Part shown: positions 1 through 8,102 of the stretch, piece by piece | Layout of the letters: every line of letters begins with the position of its first letter | Position numbering within the stretch: the first letter of the stretch is position 1 | DNA from: Actinobacteria bacterium RBG_16_68_21 | GTDB lineage: Bacteria; Actinomycetota; Acidimicrobiia; Spongiisociales; UBA11373 | Assembly (NCBI GenBank): GCA_001767695.1 | Contig: MELR01000007.1 | Coordinates: 118,885 to 163,110 of the forward strand | DNA: 44,226 nucleotides | Direction of reading: 5' to 3' | Position numbers and translations under genes: made by a program | The notes under the pieces: generated by a model | What the model saw: the letters and a program-made list of their open reading frames with translations, nothing else | The model's database searches: none | What the model was told of the DNA's origin: nothing

Positions 1-723
1 GAACTGATCGGCGACGATGACCTGGTGATGTTCGGCCTCACGCAGACCGACCGGGACGTCGCCGGACGCCTCAGCGCTCGAATCGGACGACCGGTGTTGT
101 CGAACGCGGTCGACGTGATCGTGGAAGGGACCACCACGAAGGTCCTCAACGAGATCTTCGGAGGCGCCACCGTGGTCGAGACCGTCTTCAGCGGACCGGG
201 CCCGAACATCGTCGTCGCCCGTCCCAAGTCGTTCACCGCCGAACCCGGATCCGGCGGGTCCGCCACCGTGGTCGCGGTGTCCCCACCCGACACCGGCCAC
301 TCGGGAGCGGCAGTGGTGGACTCTCGCCACGAGGAGGAATCATCCGGGCCCAAGCTCTCCGAAGCGGACGTGATCGTCGCCGGTGGACGAGGCATGGGAT
401 CGGCCGAGGGTTTCCATGTCGTCGAGGAGATCGCCCTGCGACTCGGAGCGGCGGTCGGTGCCACCAGAGCGGTGGTCGATGCCGGATGGGTTCCCTACTC
501 GGTGCAGGTGGGCCAGACGGGCAAGACCGTCAAGCCGAACGTCTACCTGGCCTGCGGTATCAGCGGTGCCATGCAGCACCTCGTCGGTATGAAGGACTCG
601 GGTTTGATCATCGCGGTGAACAAGGATGAGGAGGCGCCGATCTTCGGAATCGCCGACCTGGGGATCGTCGGCGACGTCCACAAAGTGCTTCCCAAGCTCC
701 TCGAGGCGCTCGCCAACCGCTAG
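1..723 (+). CDS. etfA: Electron transfer flavoprotein alpha subunit, 3' part
   Basis: The frame is open from the first base, so the gene is cut by the window edge; about 240 residues are visible and roughly the first 80 of a typical 320-residue EtfA are missing. EtfA binds FAD and, with EtfB, carries electrons from acyl-CoA and other dehydrogenases to the membrane quinone oxidoreductase. The C-terminal FAD domain is clear: GGRGMGSAEGF, then VGQTGKTVKPNVY, SGAMQHLVGMKDSG and IIAVNKDEEAPIF, all in the family order and ending a short helix before the stop. The ATG and GTG near position 25 are internal codons, not starts. The stop TAG shares a CTAG with the stop of the convergent gene. Identification is secure from the FAD-domain signature. 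Confidence 0.96.
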   Translation, partial: ELIGDDDLVMFGLTQTDRDVAGRLSARIGRPVLSNAVDVIVEGTTTKVLNEIFGGATVVETVFSGPGPNIVVARPKSFTAEPGSGGSATVVAVSPPDTGHSGAAVVDSRHEEESSGPKLSEADVIVAGGRGMGSAEGFHVVEEIALRLGAAVGATRAVVDAGWVPYSVQVGQTGKTVKPNVYLACGISGAMQHLVGMKDSGLIIAVNKDEEAPIFGIADLGIVGDVHKVLPKLLEALANR

Positions 724-1001
724 CGCCGACCTACCGGGTCGATGCGATTGGCCGGCCCGATGATCATCTCCCGCGGCACCGGCTCGGGCAGCAGCAAGCC
801 GACGAGGAGCGCCGCGGTCGCCAGGCCGGCCACGATCCACCATATGCCGACGGCACCCAGGAACGTGGCCGCCGCGGCCAGGTAGACGGCCAGGGCGGTG
901 ACTCCCCAGCCGACCTTGATCAGGACCCGATACCCGGTGGTCACCTTCCAGTCGGGCAGGGGAGACGAGTGCGCGGTCATGGGTTCGGTATCGGCGACCA
1001 T
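720..1001 (-). CDS. Small membrane protein of unknown function
   Basis: About 93 residues with a polar N-terminus (around 30 residues) followed by two closely spaced hydrophobic segments, roughly residues 28-50 and 53-72, and a short basic, Arg-rich tail. I do not recognise a family. Three starts are possible: GTG at 1004, ATG at 1001 and ATG at 980; none has a convincing ribosome binding site, and the ATG at 980 would give 86 residues that still hold both membrane segments. It lies 55 nt downstream of cdd on the same strand, at the end of the long minus-strand run. Its TAG stop overlaps the etfA stop in CTAG. The membrane-protein assignment is from hydrophobicity only. Confidence 0.6.
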   Translation of the reverse strand: MVADTEPMTAHSSPLPDWKVTTGYRVLIKVGWGVTALAVYLAAAATFLGAVGIWWIVAGLATAALLVGLLLPEPVPREMIIGPANRIDPVGRR

Positions 1002-1059
1002 CACGGCCGGGTGAAGCGGTATGGCCCCCGACTACCCCGACGTCACCAGGATCGCGACC

Positions 1060-1452
1060 TCACCGTCCGTCGGGGTCGAGTCGGAACATGTGCGGGATCA
1101 GCTCGTCGAGGGTGTGCACGATCGGGCCGTCGGGTCCGTCCACGATCACCCGCTCCACGCCGAATTCCACCATGAGCTGGCGGCAGTTGCCGCACGGATA
1201 CCCCGGTTCGGTGGCGTCGATACACGACACTGCGACCGTGTCGAGCTTGCGCGCCCCCGCCGAGACCGCCCGGGAGACGGCGCTCCCCTCGGCACAGATT
1301 CCCGAGCCGTAGGCGCTGTTCTCCACGTTGGCCCCCGAGTAATGGTTCCCGGCCGAATCCACCGCGACGGCACCTACGCGGAACCTGGAGAACGGGGCGT
1401 AGGCCTGCTCGGCTGCGAGCCTGGCTTCGGCGATCAGCTCGTCGGTGCTCAT
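1060..1452 (-). CDS. cdd: Cytidine deaminase
   Basis: A 130-residue zinc enzyme of the small tetrameric cytidine deaminase family, hydrolysing cytidine and deoxycytidine to uridine and deoxyuridine for pyrimidine salvage in the cytoplasm. The zinc and catalytic motifs are intact: NVENSAYGSGICAEGSAV, with Cys53 as ligand and Glu55 as proton shuttle, and PCGNCRQ with Cys87 and Cys90. FSRFRVGA near residue 21 matches the conserved substrate-binding N-terminus. The length is normal for the family. The start ATG overlaps the ftsY stop as ATGA, so translation is probably coupled to ftsY. Confidence 0.95.
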   Translation of the reverse strand: MSTDELIAEARLAAEQAYAPFSRFRVGAVAVDSAGNHYSGANVENSAYGSGICAEGSAVSRAVSAGARKLDTVAVSCIDATEPGYPCGNCRQLMVEFGVERVIVDGPDGPIVHTLDELIPHMFRLDPDGR

Positions 1453-2426
1453 GATCCCTCCAGGAGTGAGTCCACGAAAGCCTCCGGCGAGAAGTGAAGC
1501 AGGTCATCGGCGGACTCCCCCACCCCGATGAGTTTCACCGGCAATCCAAGCTCGTCTTCGACGACAACGGCCATGCCGCCGCGAGCCGTGCCGTCGAGCT
1601 TCGACAGCACGACGCCGGTGACTCCGACCGCTGCCGTGAATGCCCTCGCCTGGGCGATCCCGTTCTGGCCGCTCGTGCCGTCGAGGACCAGCAGGACTTC
1701 GTCGACCCGGCCCGGTGGGCGCGCCAGCACCCTCACGACCTTGCCCAGCTCGTCCATCAGATTCCGCTTCGAGTGGAGACGACCCGCAGTGTCGATCACG
1801 ACGACGTCGTTGCCGCGGGCCCGGGCAGCGGCAACCGCATCGAATGCCACCGACGCCGGGTCGGCGCCTTCCTGACCGGAGACGACGTCGACCCCAAGCC
1901 GGCTTCCCCACTCCTGGATCTGCTCGGCGGCCGCGGCGCGAAACGTGTCCGCCGCCCCGATCAGCACGGAGTGGCCCTCCCGTCCCAGCATGGCGACGAT
2001 CTTGGCGATCGTGGTCGTCTTGCCCGATCCGTTCACCCCGACGACCACGACGACCGCCGGCGCGTCTCCGAGATGGAGCGACCGGTCACGATCTCCGAAC
2101 ACCGACACCAACTCGCGCCGGAGGGCCACCCGGGCTTCGGCTGCATTGCCCGGGCGCGACTGCTGGACGCGTTCGACGACCCGGGTGGTGGTGGCGACCC
2201 CCATGTCGACGGCGATGAGCGCATCCTCGAGGCGAAACCAGAACTCGTCATCGATTCCGCGGCGCAATACCGACCCGAGACGGCTGGTCAGCGCCGGTCC
2301 CGCGGGCGTCCGGGACCCCGCGGATGAAGGGGCGACGACGAACCCGGATGAGCGACGGCGGAGAAGCACGACCAACAGCGCGCCGACGACGGCGACCACC
2401 CCGGCGATCAGCAATACGACGGTCAC
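1449..2426 (-). CDS. ftsY: Signal recognition particle receptor FtsY
   Basis: A 325-residue SRP-type GTPase that docks ribosome-nascent chain-SRP complexes at the membrane. Residues 3-22 form a hydrophobic N-terminal segment, so this FtsY looks directly membrane-anchored. The acidic A domain seen in enterobacteria is reduced to a short linker. The NG domain follows: P-loop GVNGSGKTT at 130-138, DTFRAAA at 160-166, DTAGR at 212-216, and SKLD at 275-278 in the place of the usual TKLD; the closing GVGE is at 301-304. The start is a GTG overlapping the smc stop (GTGA), and the stop overlaps the cdd start (ATGA), so smc-ftsY-cdd form one translationally coupled unit. The smc-ftsY pairing is standard in actinobacteria. 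Confidence 0.96.
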   Translation of the reverse strand: MTVVLLIAGVVAVVGALLVVLLRRRSSGFVVAPSSAGSRTPAGPALTSRLGSVLRRGIDDEFWFRLEDALIAVDMGVATTTRVVERVQQSRPGNAAEARVALRRELVSVFGDRDRSLHLGDAPAVVVVVGVNGSGKTTTIAKIVAMLGREGHSVLIGAADTFRAAAAEQIQEWGSRLGVDVVSGQEGADPASVAFDAVAAARARGNDVVVIDTAGRLHSKRNLMDELGKVVRVLARPPGRVDEVLLVLDGTSGQNGIAQARAFTAAVGVTGVVLSKLDGTARGGMAVVVEDELGLPVKLIGVGESADDLLHFSPEAFVDSLLEGS

Positions 2427-5400
2427 ACCCGACTCAGCCGCTTGGCAAGGACGCGGGACGACTCTCCGGGTTCCATCGTCACACCGTAGAGCACATCGGC
2501 CGCTTCCATCGTCTGTTGCTGGTGGGTGACGATGACCAGCTGAGAGGTTCCCCGCAGGGTCTCCACCAGGCGGATGAAACGCCGCAGGTTGGCATCGTCG
2601 AGCGCCGCCTCGACCTCGTCGAGCACATAGAAGGGGCTCGGCCGCGACCGGAATACCGCGAACAGGAAGGCCAGCGCCGCCAGTGAGCGCTCGCCGGCCG
2701 AGAGCAACGTCAGCCGTCCCACCTTCTTGCCCATCGGTTGGGCGTGGATGTCCACCCCGGTGGCAAGCACGTCGTCGGGATCGGTGAGCGTGAGACGGCC
2801 GGTCCCGCCGGGGAAGAGAACCGCGAAGTTCTCGGCGAACTTGGCGGCGATGTCCTCGAACGCATCCCTGAACAGACGGCCGATTTCGGCGTCGAGCGCC
2901 CGGATGACCTTGCGCAACTCGGCGCGCGACTCCTCGAGATCGGCCAGCTGACCTTCCATGAACGCCACCCGCTCCGCCAACTCGGTGTACTCCGCCGCGG
3001 CCAGGGGGTTGACCGGGCCGAGCCGCTTCAACGAGGCGGCCAGCGAGTCGAGATGCGCTGCCGGTTGGATCCCGTCGGGGAACTCGGGTCGGAGAGCGGC
3101 AAGAGCTTCGTCTTCGTCGGCATCGACGTCGCGCCGGAGACCTTCGAGGACGGCCTCCTCCCGGACCGTGAGCTCGGCCGTCTCCACGGCGATGGCGGAG
3201 AGCGACTCGCGGGCTTGCTCAGCCTGTGTCCCGAGCAGCTCCCTCCGGGAGCGCGCCTCGTCGAGGCGGGCGCCGGCATCCCCTGCCTCGGCGCGCAGCA
3301 CCCGCTGGCGTTCCCGCAACGCGGCGATGTGGGTGCGGACGATCTCAACGGCACGGCGGGCCCGATCCTCCACGATCTCCAGCGTGGCGATTCCGGACCG
3401 GTCGGGGACCGGCCCCTCCTCCTCGAGCAGGGTCTCGACCTCAGCGACTCGTCGTTCGAGAAGGGCGCGCCGCTCGCCGACTGCGGCCAGCGCTGCGGTC
3501 GCCGCCTCGCGGCGTCGCCGGGCCTCGTCGCGCCGCCCCGCCACCTCGTCTCGGCGCTTGCTGATGTCATCCCACGCGGATTGGCGGACCGCCTCATCGC
3601 CGTCCAGTTGGGCGAGTCGGTTGCGGAGCCCGATGAGTCGCTCCTGGCGACGAGCGGCCGCCTCGGCCAGGGCCCGGGAGCGAGCGTCGAGCCGATCCAA
3701 TTCGTTCTGGTGCTCCTGGTGGGACCGACCGAGCAGGCCCAACGTCTCGTCGATGGCGGCAAGTCGCCGATCCAGCGCTCCGAGCCGCAACTCCGCCTGC
3801 TCCAGTCCTCCTGCCGACGCGTCGCGAGCCCGATTCGCGGTGGTGCGCCGACTGAGGGAGCGTGCCGTGTCCGTGGCGGCGCGCTCGGCTCTCACCCTGG
3901 CTGCTTCGATCGCCGCCGGTCCCGAGCCCTCCGGGTAGGCGGCGAGGACGCCGGCAGACGTGATGAGATCTCCCTCGGGGGTCACCACGCGTACCCCCGG
4001 ATGGGCGGCGACGATCGAGTGGCCCTGCGACCACCCCTCGACCAGCACGACGTCGCCCAGCAGTGCCGCCGCCAGGGCGATGTCGGCGCCTCGCCCCAGT
4101 CGATCGAGGAGAGCCGCTCCGCCGACGGCGGAAGCGACCGCTCTCGCCGGGACACTGCCGTCCCCGGCCGGGGACACGAACGCCACCCCGCCGAGGCCGC
4201 GCGACTTGACGGTCGATGCCGCCGAGGCCACCCCGCGGCGATCCCGGGCGGCAAAGGCTTCCGCCCAGGGGCCGAGAGCGGCGGCGACCGCGGTGACCAG
4301 GTCTGCGGGAGTGTCTAGAGCCGCGGTGATCGGACCGAGGACACCTTCGATCGCGGCTGCGATCTCCCTCGTCTCCTCATCGGCCAGGCCGGCACGGGCG
4401 GCCTCCAGAGCCTCGACCCGGGCGGCGGCGGCGGCGTATGCGGTCTCGGAATGACGATGGGCCTCGTCGGCGGCAGCCGCCTCCAGCCGATCACGATCTG
4501 CGGAGAGCTTCGCCTTGTCTCGGGTTGCCAATGCCGTCGCCCGCTCGCCGAGGATCGCATCCCGCTCCGCTCGCAACCGTTCCTCGTCGCGGTTTTCCTC
4601 TTCGATCACGGTGGCCACCGCGCCGCGCCTGCGGGCGAGATCGGAGCCCTCGCGTTCGTCACGGCCGGCGGAGGCCTCGAGCGCGGTCAGGTCGCCGCGC
4701 AGCGAGGCGACCGCCCCCTCGGCAGGGAGGCGGTCGGCGTCGGCCAGGGAGCGTTCCTCGTCCTCGAGCGAGCGAAGCTTTATCTCCGCCTTCTCGGCCG
4801 CCTCGGAGGCCGCGGCATACTCGGCCGCGCTGCTCACCAGGCGACCGCCGAGATCCCGGCGCTCCTCGGCCAGGTCCGCCCGGCGCTCATCGATGCCGAG
4901 GACGCTTCGCTCCAAGCTCGTCCGGCGCTCCCGGGCGAGAAGGGCGATGCTGTGGAGGCGCTCGGCGGCGGTCTCCAGTCGCGCTGCCGCGGCGGTATCG
5001 CGATCGAGAGCTTCCCCGGTTTCCCCCGCGGCGGCCTGCAGTTCACCGAGGGCCCCAGCGATGGCCTCCCTTTCGGCCACCCACTCGTCCAGGGCCGACT
5101 TTCCGCTGGATTGGGTGGCGCGCAGTTCGACAAGGCGTGCCCGCACGGTCCGAAGCCGGTCTCCTCCGACCCACAGTCGAACCGCCCGCCACTCGGCGCG
5201 GACCGCGTCGTGCCTGGCGGCGGCGTTCGCCTGCCGCTTCAGGGGACGGAGGCGCCTCTCCTGTTCGACGTGGATCTCTTTGAGTCGTTCGAGGTCCACC
5301 GCGGTGGCTTCGAGTCGCCGCAGTGCGCGATCGCGCCGCGCTCGGTGCTTGACCACACCGGCGGCCTCCTCGATCACCGCCCGGTGCTCCTCGGGCCCGG

Positions 5401-5854
5401 CGTTGAGCACTCCATCGACCCTGCCCTGGCCGACGATCACGTGCTGGTGGCGGCCGACCCCGCTGTCGCTGAGCAGCTCCTGGATGTCGAGCAGGCGGCA
5501 CACGCTGCCGTTGATCTCGTATTCGCTCGTCCCGTCGCGGTACAGGCGCCGGGTGATGGTGACGTCGGCCAGGTCGATCGCCAGCTGGCCGGTCGAGTTG
5601 TCGAACGTGAGAGAGACCTCGGCCCGGCCCAGTGCGGGCCGAACCGCCGTGCCGGCGAAGATCACGTCTTCCATCCGCTGGGTGCGCAGCGTGCTCGTCG
5701 CCTGCGTGCCCATCACCCAGGCGAACGCATCGACCAGATTCGACTTGCCCGAGCCGTTGGGGCCGACGACGACCGTCACTCCCGGCTCGCATTCGATCCT
5801 GGTCCTGTCGGCGAACGACTTGAAGCCGACCAGCGAGAGTGTCTTCAGATGCAC
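2423..5854 (-). CDS. smc: Chromosome segregation protein SMC
   Basis: A 1143-residue SMC ATPase that loops and compacts chromosomal DNA as a dimer with ScpA and ScpB. The N-terminal head has the Walker A GPNGSGKS at 31-38. A first long coiled coil is followed by the hinge at about 490-640, whose end holds GVRVVTPEGDLITSAG. A second coiled coil follows. The C-terminal head holds the signature LSAGERSL from residue 1051, Walker B FYVLDEVEAAL near 1075-1085 and VIVTHQQQTM. The signature has Ala where most SMC proteins have the first Gly of LSGGE. The start is a GTG (protein begins MHLKTLSLVGFKSFADRT); a possible -10 TAGCCT lies 10 nt upstream at 5865-5870, so the leader would be very short. ftsY overlaps the stop. 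Confidence 0.96.
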   Translation of the reverse strand: MHLKTLSLVGFKSFADRTRIECEPGVTVVVGPNGSGKSNLVDAFAWVMGTQATSTLRTQRMEDVIFAGTAVRPALGRAEVSLTFDNSTGQLAIDLADVTITRRLYRDGTSEYEINGSVCRLLDIQELLSDSGVGRHQHVIVGQGRVDGVLNAGPEEHRAVIEEAAGVVKHRARRDRALRRLEATAVDLERLKEIHVEQERRLRPLKRQANAAARHDAVRAEWRAVRLWVGGDRLRTVRARLVELRATQSSGKSALDEWVAEREAIAGALGELQAAAGETGEALDRDTAAAARLETAAERLHSIALLARERRTSLERSVLGIDERRADLAEERRDLGGRLVSSAAEYAAASEAAEKAEIKLRSLEDEERSLADADRLPAEGAVASLRGDLTALEASAGRDEREGSDLARRRGAVATVIEEENRDEERLRAERDAILGERATALATRDKAKLSADRDRLEAAAADEAHRHSETAYAAAAARVEALEAARAGLADEETREIAAAIEGVLGPITAALDTPADLVTAVAAALGPWAEAFAARDRRGVASAASTVKSRGLGGVAFVSPAGDGSVPARAVASAVGGAALLDRLGRGADIALAAALLGDVVLVEGWSQGHSIVAAHPGVRVVTPEGDLITSAGVLAAYPEGSGPAAIEAARVRAERAATDTARSLSRRTTANRARDASAGGLEQAELRLGALDRRLAAIDETLGLLGRSHQEHQNELDRLDARSRALAEAAARRQERLIGLRNRLAQLDGDEAVRQSAWDDISKRRDEVAGRRDEARRRREAATAALAAVGERRALLERRVAEVETLLEEEGPVPDRSGIATLEIVEDRARRAVEIVRTHIAALRERQRVLRAEAGDAGARLDEARSRRELLGTQAEQARESLSAIAVETAELTVREEAVLEGLRRDVDADEDEALAALRPEFPDGIQPAAHLDSLAASLKRLGPVNPLAAAEYTELAERVAFMEGQLADLEESRAELRKVIRALDAEIGRLFRDAFEDIAAKFAENFAVLFPGGTGRLTLTDPDDVLATGVDIHAQPMGKKVGRLTLLSAGERSLAALAFLFAVFRSRPSPFYVLDEVEAALDDANLRRFIRLVETLRGTSQLVIVTHQQQTMEAADVLYGVTMEPGESSRVLAKRLSRV

Positions 5855-5936
5855 GGGTGCGGCCAGGCTATCACCCCGAAATCACACGCCTGTGGTTCTA
5901 CTGCGCCTCCCCGGGGAAGGGCGACGGGCAACGGGA
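5855..5936. repeat. Short intergenic gap with degenerate 7-nt repeat
   Basis: This 82-nt gap between smc and the downstream end of the lipoprotein gene contains the smc promoter region (TAGCCT on the minus strand) and, at about 5919-5935, a 7-nt periodic run reading GGGCGACGGGCAACGGG. Its reverse complement, CCCGTTGCCCG, is the same unit seen three times at 19891-19910. Confidence 0.55.
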
Positions 5937-6596
5937 TCAGGAGTCCAGCCCCTGGAGGAACGCCGCCACTTCGGCCTGGTGCCCGCTGCACAGGTACGCC
6001 ACCGCTGATCCCAGGGTCGCCCCGGCGATGACCCCCTCCTCGTCGCTGATCCGGGACGCCAGTTCGTCCGGGGAGGTCGCCTCGACGCCAAACAACGCTG
6101 CGGCGATACCCAACAGGGCCGAATCCGGGCCCTGACCCCGGTCGAGCAGATCGCACGTCACCCGGCCCGCCGCCAGTACCGCTTCGCCGTCGATGGCGGC
6201 ATCCGGGGCAACCGACGCCACCGCGTCGGTCACCGCTCCCAGGTAGGCGGCGAGCAGCGCCCCGGCTCCGGATAGCTCCGGGCACACCTGGTGGGCACCC
6301 TCGGTGAGGACCTCGACGAGAATCGCCGCGTCACCGGGAGCCGTCTCCGGGACATCTAGATCGGCGACGACGACGTCGATGGACTCCTCGAGCCCCCCTT
6401 CTCCGGAGCACAGCCCGACGAGAGCATCGGCAATGGTGCCCACCGGCACTTCGGAGTAGACGGTCCCGTCGAGCGCCCGATCGGCCGACGCGGCGTACTC
6501 CCGCGCCGCCGCCCGAAAGGCCGAGGTCGTCGTCGCGGGGACGGCACCCCCTGAGCAGGCGGCGGCCGCCAGGCAGAGCGCAACGAGGCGTCTCAC
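5937..6596 (-). CDS. Predicted lipoprotein with two DUF732-like repeats
   Basis: About 219 residues. The GTG start at 6596 is chosen because it overlaps the mutM stop as GTGA and places a lipoprotein signal at the N-terminus: two Arg, the hydrophobic stretch LVALCLAAAAC, then small residues and a Thr-rich linker. A longer frame upstream lies inside mutM and is rejected. The mature part appears to contain two copies of one module, roughly residues 35-115 and 120-215. Each copy pairs a Cys near its start (GLCSGEG, VTCDLLDRG) with a closing Cys (QVCPEL, YLCSGH) after a D/A-rich helix. This resembles DUF732, a small exported actinobacterial domain with one disulphide. The function is unknown; the surface location is inferred from the signal. 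Confidence 0.72.
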   Translation of the reverse strand: MRRLVALCLAAAACSGGAVPATTTSAFRAAAREYAASADRALDGTVYSEVPVGTIADALVGLCSGEGGLEESIDVVVADLDVPETAPGDAAILVEVLTEGAHQVCPELSGAGALLAAYLGAVTDAVASVAPDAAIDGEAVLAAGRVTCDLLDRGQGPDSALLGIAAALFGVEATSPDELASRISDEEGVIAGATLGSAVAYLCSGHQAEVAAFLQGLDS

Positions 6597-7423
6597 GCCT
6601 GGCACCCCGGGCACCAGTAACTGCTTCTCGCCCGGATGGTCGATCGCACGATCACACCCCCGCAACGGCGGCACTGCTCGCCCTCACGTCCGTACGCCCG
6701 GAGCCTCGCCGTGTACTCCCCCGTTCTTCCATCGGGCAGAAGGTAGGCCAGGTCGTCCAGGCTGGTGCCGCCATCACGGATGCCGGCAGAGAGCACCGGC
6801 CCGATGGCGGCGCGCAGTCGCTTCACCTCGGTCTGGTCGAGGGAACCGGCGGGGCGGTCGGGCCGGAGCCGCGCTCGGTGCAGGATCTCGTCTACGTAGA
6901 TGTTGCCGAGACCGGAGACCACCCTCTGGTCGAGCAGCAGCGCCTTGATCGGAGCGGTCCGCCGCGCCAGGGAGTCGCCGAGACGACGGGACGTGGGGAG
7001 CGACTCGTATGCGTCCGGACCGATCCGTCCCACCAGGGTCCGGGCGAGTTCCTCGGGGGTGAAGGCGGCAACGAAGCCGAACGTGCGGGGATCGACCATC
7101 CGCACCTCACTCCCCGAGTCCAATCGAATCACGACATTGGTGTGCGGTGCCTCGGGGTCCCCGGGGCGATTGACCGACATCCTGCCGGACATCCCCAGGT
7201 GGGTGACCCAGGTGATATCCCCCTCGAGGCCGGTGAGCAAGAACTTGCCGTGCCTGCCGACCCGATCCACCCGACGACCCAGCACCCGATCGGCGAAATC
7301 CCCGGGGCGTTCGTGTCGCCGCACCATACGCGGCCGGCGCACCTCGGCGGAGACGATCGTCGCCCCCTCGAGAACGGGAGCGAGGTGACGACGGGTCGTC
7401 TCGACTTCGGGGAGTTCAGGCAT
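6593..7423 (-). CDS. mutM: Formamidopyrimidine-DNA glycosylase (Fpg/MutM)
   Basis: A 276-residue base-excision repair enzyme that removes 8-oxoguanine and formamidopyrimidines and then cuts the abasic site. The true start is the ATG at 7423: it exposes the obligatory N-terminal PELPEVE, with catalytic Pro2 and Glu3. Lys60 in the RHGKFLL segment matches the conserved lesion-binding lysine. The C-terminal zinc finger is complete, with Cys251, Cys254, Cys271 and Cys274 (CRRC...CPGC). The start overlaps the rnc stop by 8 nt, and the stop overlaps the start of the lipoprotein gene. The rnc-mutM order is the common actinobacterial one. Confidence 0.95.
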   Translation of the reverse strand: MPELPEVETTRRHLAPVLEGATIVSAEVRRPRMVRRHERPGDFADRVLGRRVDRVGRHGKFLLTGLEGDITWVTHLGMSGRMSVNRPGDPEAPHTNVVIRLDSGSEVRMVDPRTFGFVAAFTPEELARTLVGRIGPDAYESLPTSRRLGDSLARRTAPIKALLLDQRVVSGLGNIYVDEILHRARLRPDRPAGSLDQTEVKRLRAAIGPVLSAGIRDGGTSLDDLAYLLPDGRTGEYTARLRAYGREGEQCRRCGGVIVRSTIRARSSYWCPGCQA

Positions 7424-8102
7424 CCTCGTCGCCGAGCGCCTCGAGCGCCGATCGGGCGGCGTCCTGTTCGGCGCGCTTCTTCGACGACCCCATCCCCGAG
7501 CCCAGCACGTCGCCGCCGGCGGCGACCTCGGCGCTGAAGGCTCTGGCATGGTCCGGTCCGGTGCCGACCACCTGGTACTCGGGCACCAATCCCCGGCCGA
7601 CGAGGACTTCTTGGAGACGGGTCTTGTAATCACGCCCGCCGGGCTCCGCCGAGCGATCGGCGATCAGCGGCCGCCATCGAGCGAGCACCATCCGCCGGGC
7701 GGCCTCCAGGCCGCCATCCAGGTAGACCGCCCCGATCACGGCCTCCATGGCATCGGCGAGGATCGACGGCTTGGCACGACCCCCGCTCGCCTCCTCCCCC
7801 TTTCCCATCCGGATCAGCCCGGCGAGCCCTGACGACCTCGCCACCGCGGCGAGCGTGGCCTCGTTCACCACCGCCGCCCGCACCTTGGCCATCTCGCCTT
7901 CGCTGAGTTCGGATGCCTCGTGGAGTTCCGTGGCGACGATCAGGCTGAGGACGGCGTCGCCGAGGAACTCGAGGCGCTCGTTGGACTCGTCGCCTTCGCC
8001 TTCGGCGGTGAGCGATCGATGGGACAGGGCGAGCTCGAGGAGTGAGGAATCGGCGAACCGATGGCCGAGCGCGGCCGGCACCGGTCTGTCGAGCTCACCC
8101 AC
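7416..8102 (-). CDS. rnc: Ribonuclease III
   Basis: A 228-residue endonuclease that cuts double-stranded RNA and matures the 30S rRNA precursor. The catalytic domain carries the signature NERLEFLGDAVL at 41-52 and the second acidic cluster ADAMEAVIGAVYLDGG at about 117-132. A double-stranded RNA-binding domain follows from about residue 155 (DYKTRLQEVLVGRG...) to the end, with the usual SSKKRAEQDAA helix. The start is a GTG that overlaps the plsX stop by 8 nt; the stop overlaps the mutM start by 8 nt, so the three genes are translationally packed. Confidence 0.95.
   Translation of the reverse strand: MGELDRPVPAALGHRFADSSLLELALSHRSLTAEGEGDESNERLEFLGDAVLSLIVATELHEASELSEGEMAKVRAAVVNEATLAAVARSSGLAGLIRMGKGEEASGGRAKPSILADAMEAVIGAVYLDGGLEAARRMVLARWRPLIADRSAEPGGRDYKTRLQEVLVGRGLVPEYQVVGTGPDHARAFSAEVAAGGDVLGSGMGSSKKRAEQDAARSALEALGDEDA

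Noticed and set aside
2738-6031. Long plus-strand frames of over 500 codons opposite smc
   Set aside because: They are antisense to a gene with full SMC motifs; their products are Arg/Gly-rich without domains, as expected from high-G+C codon bias.
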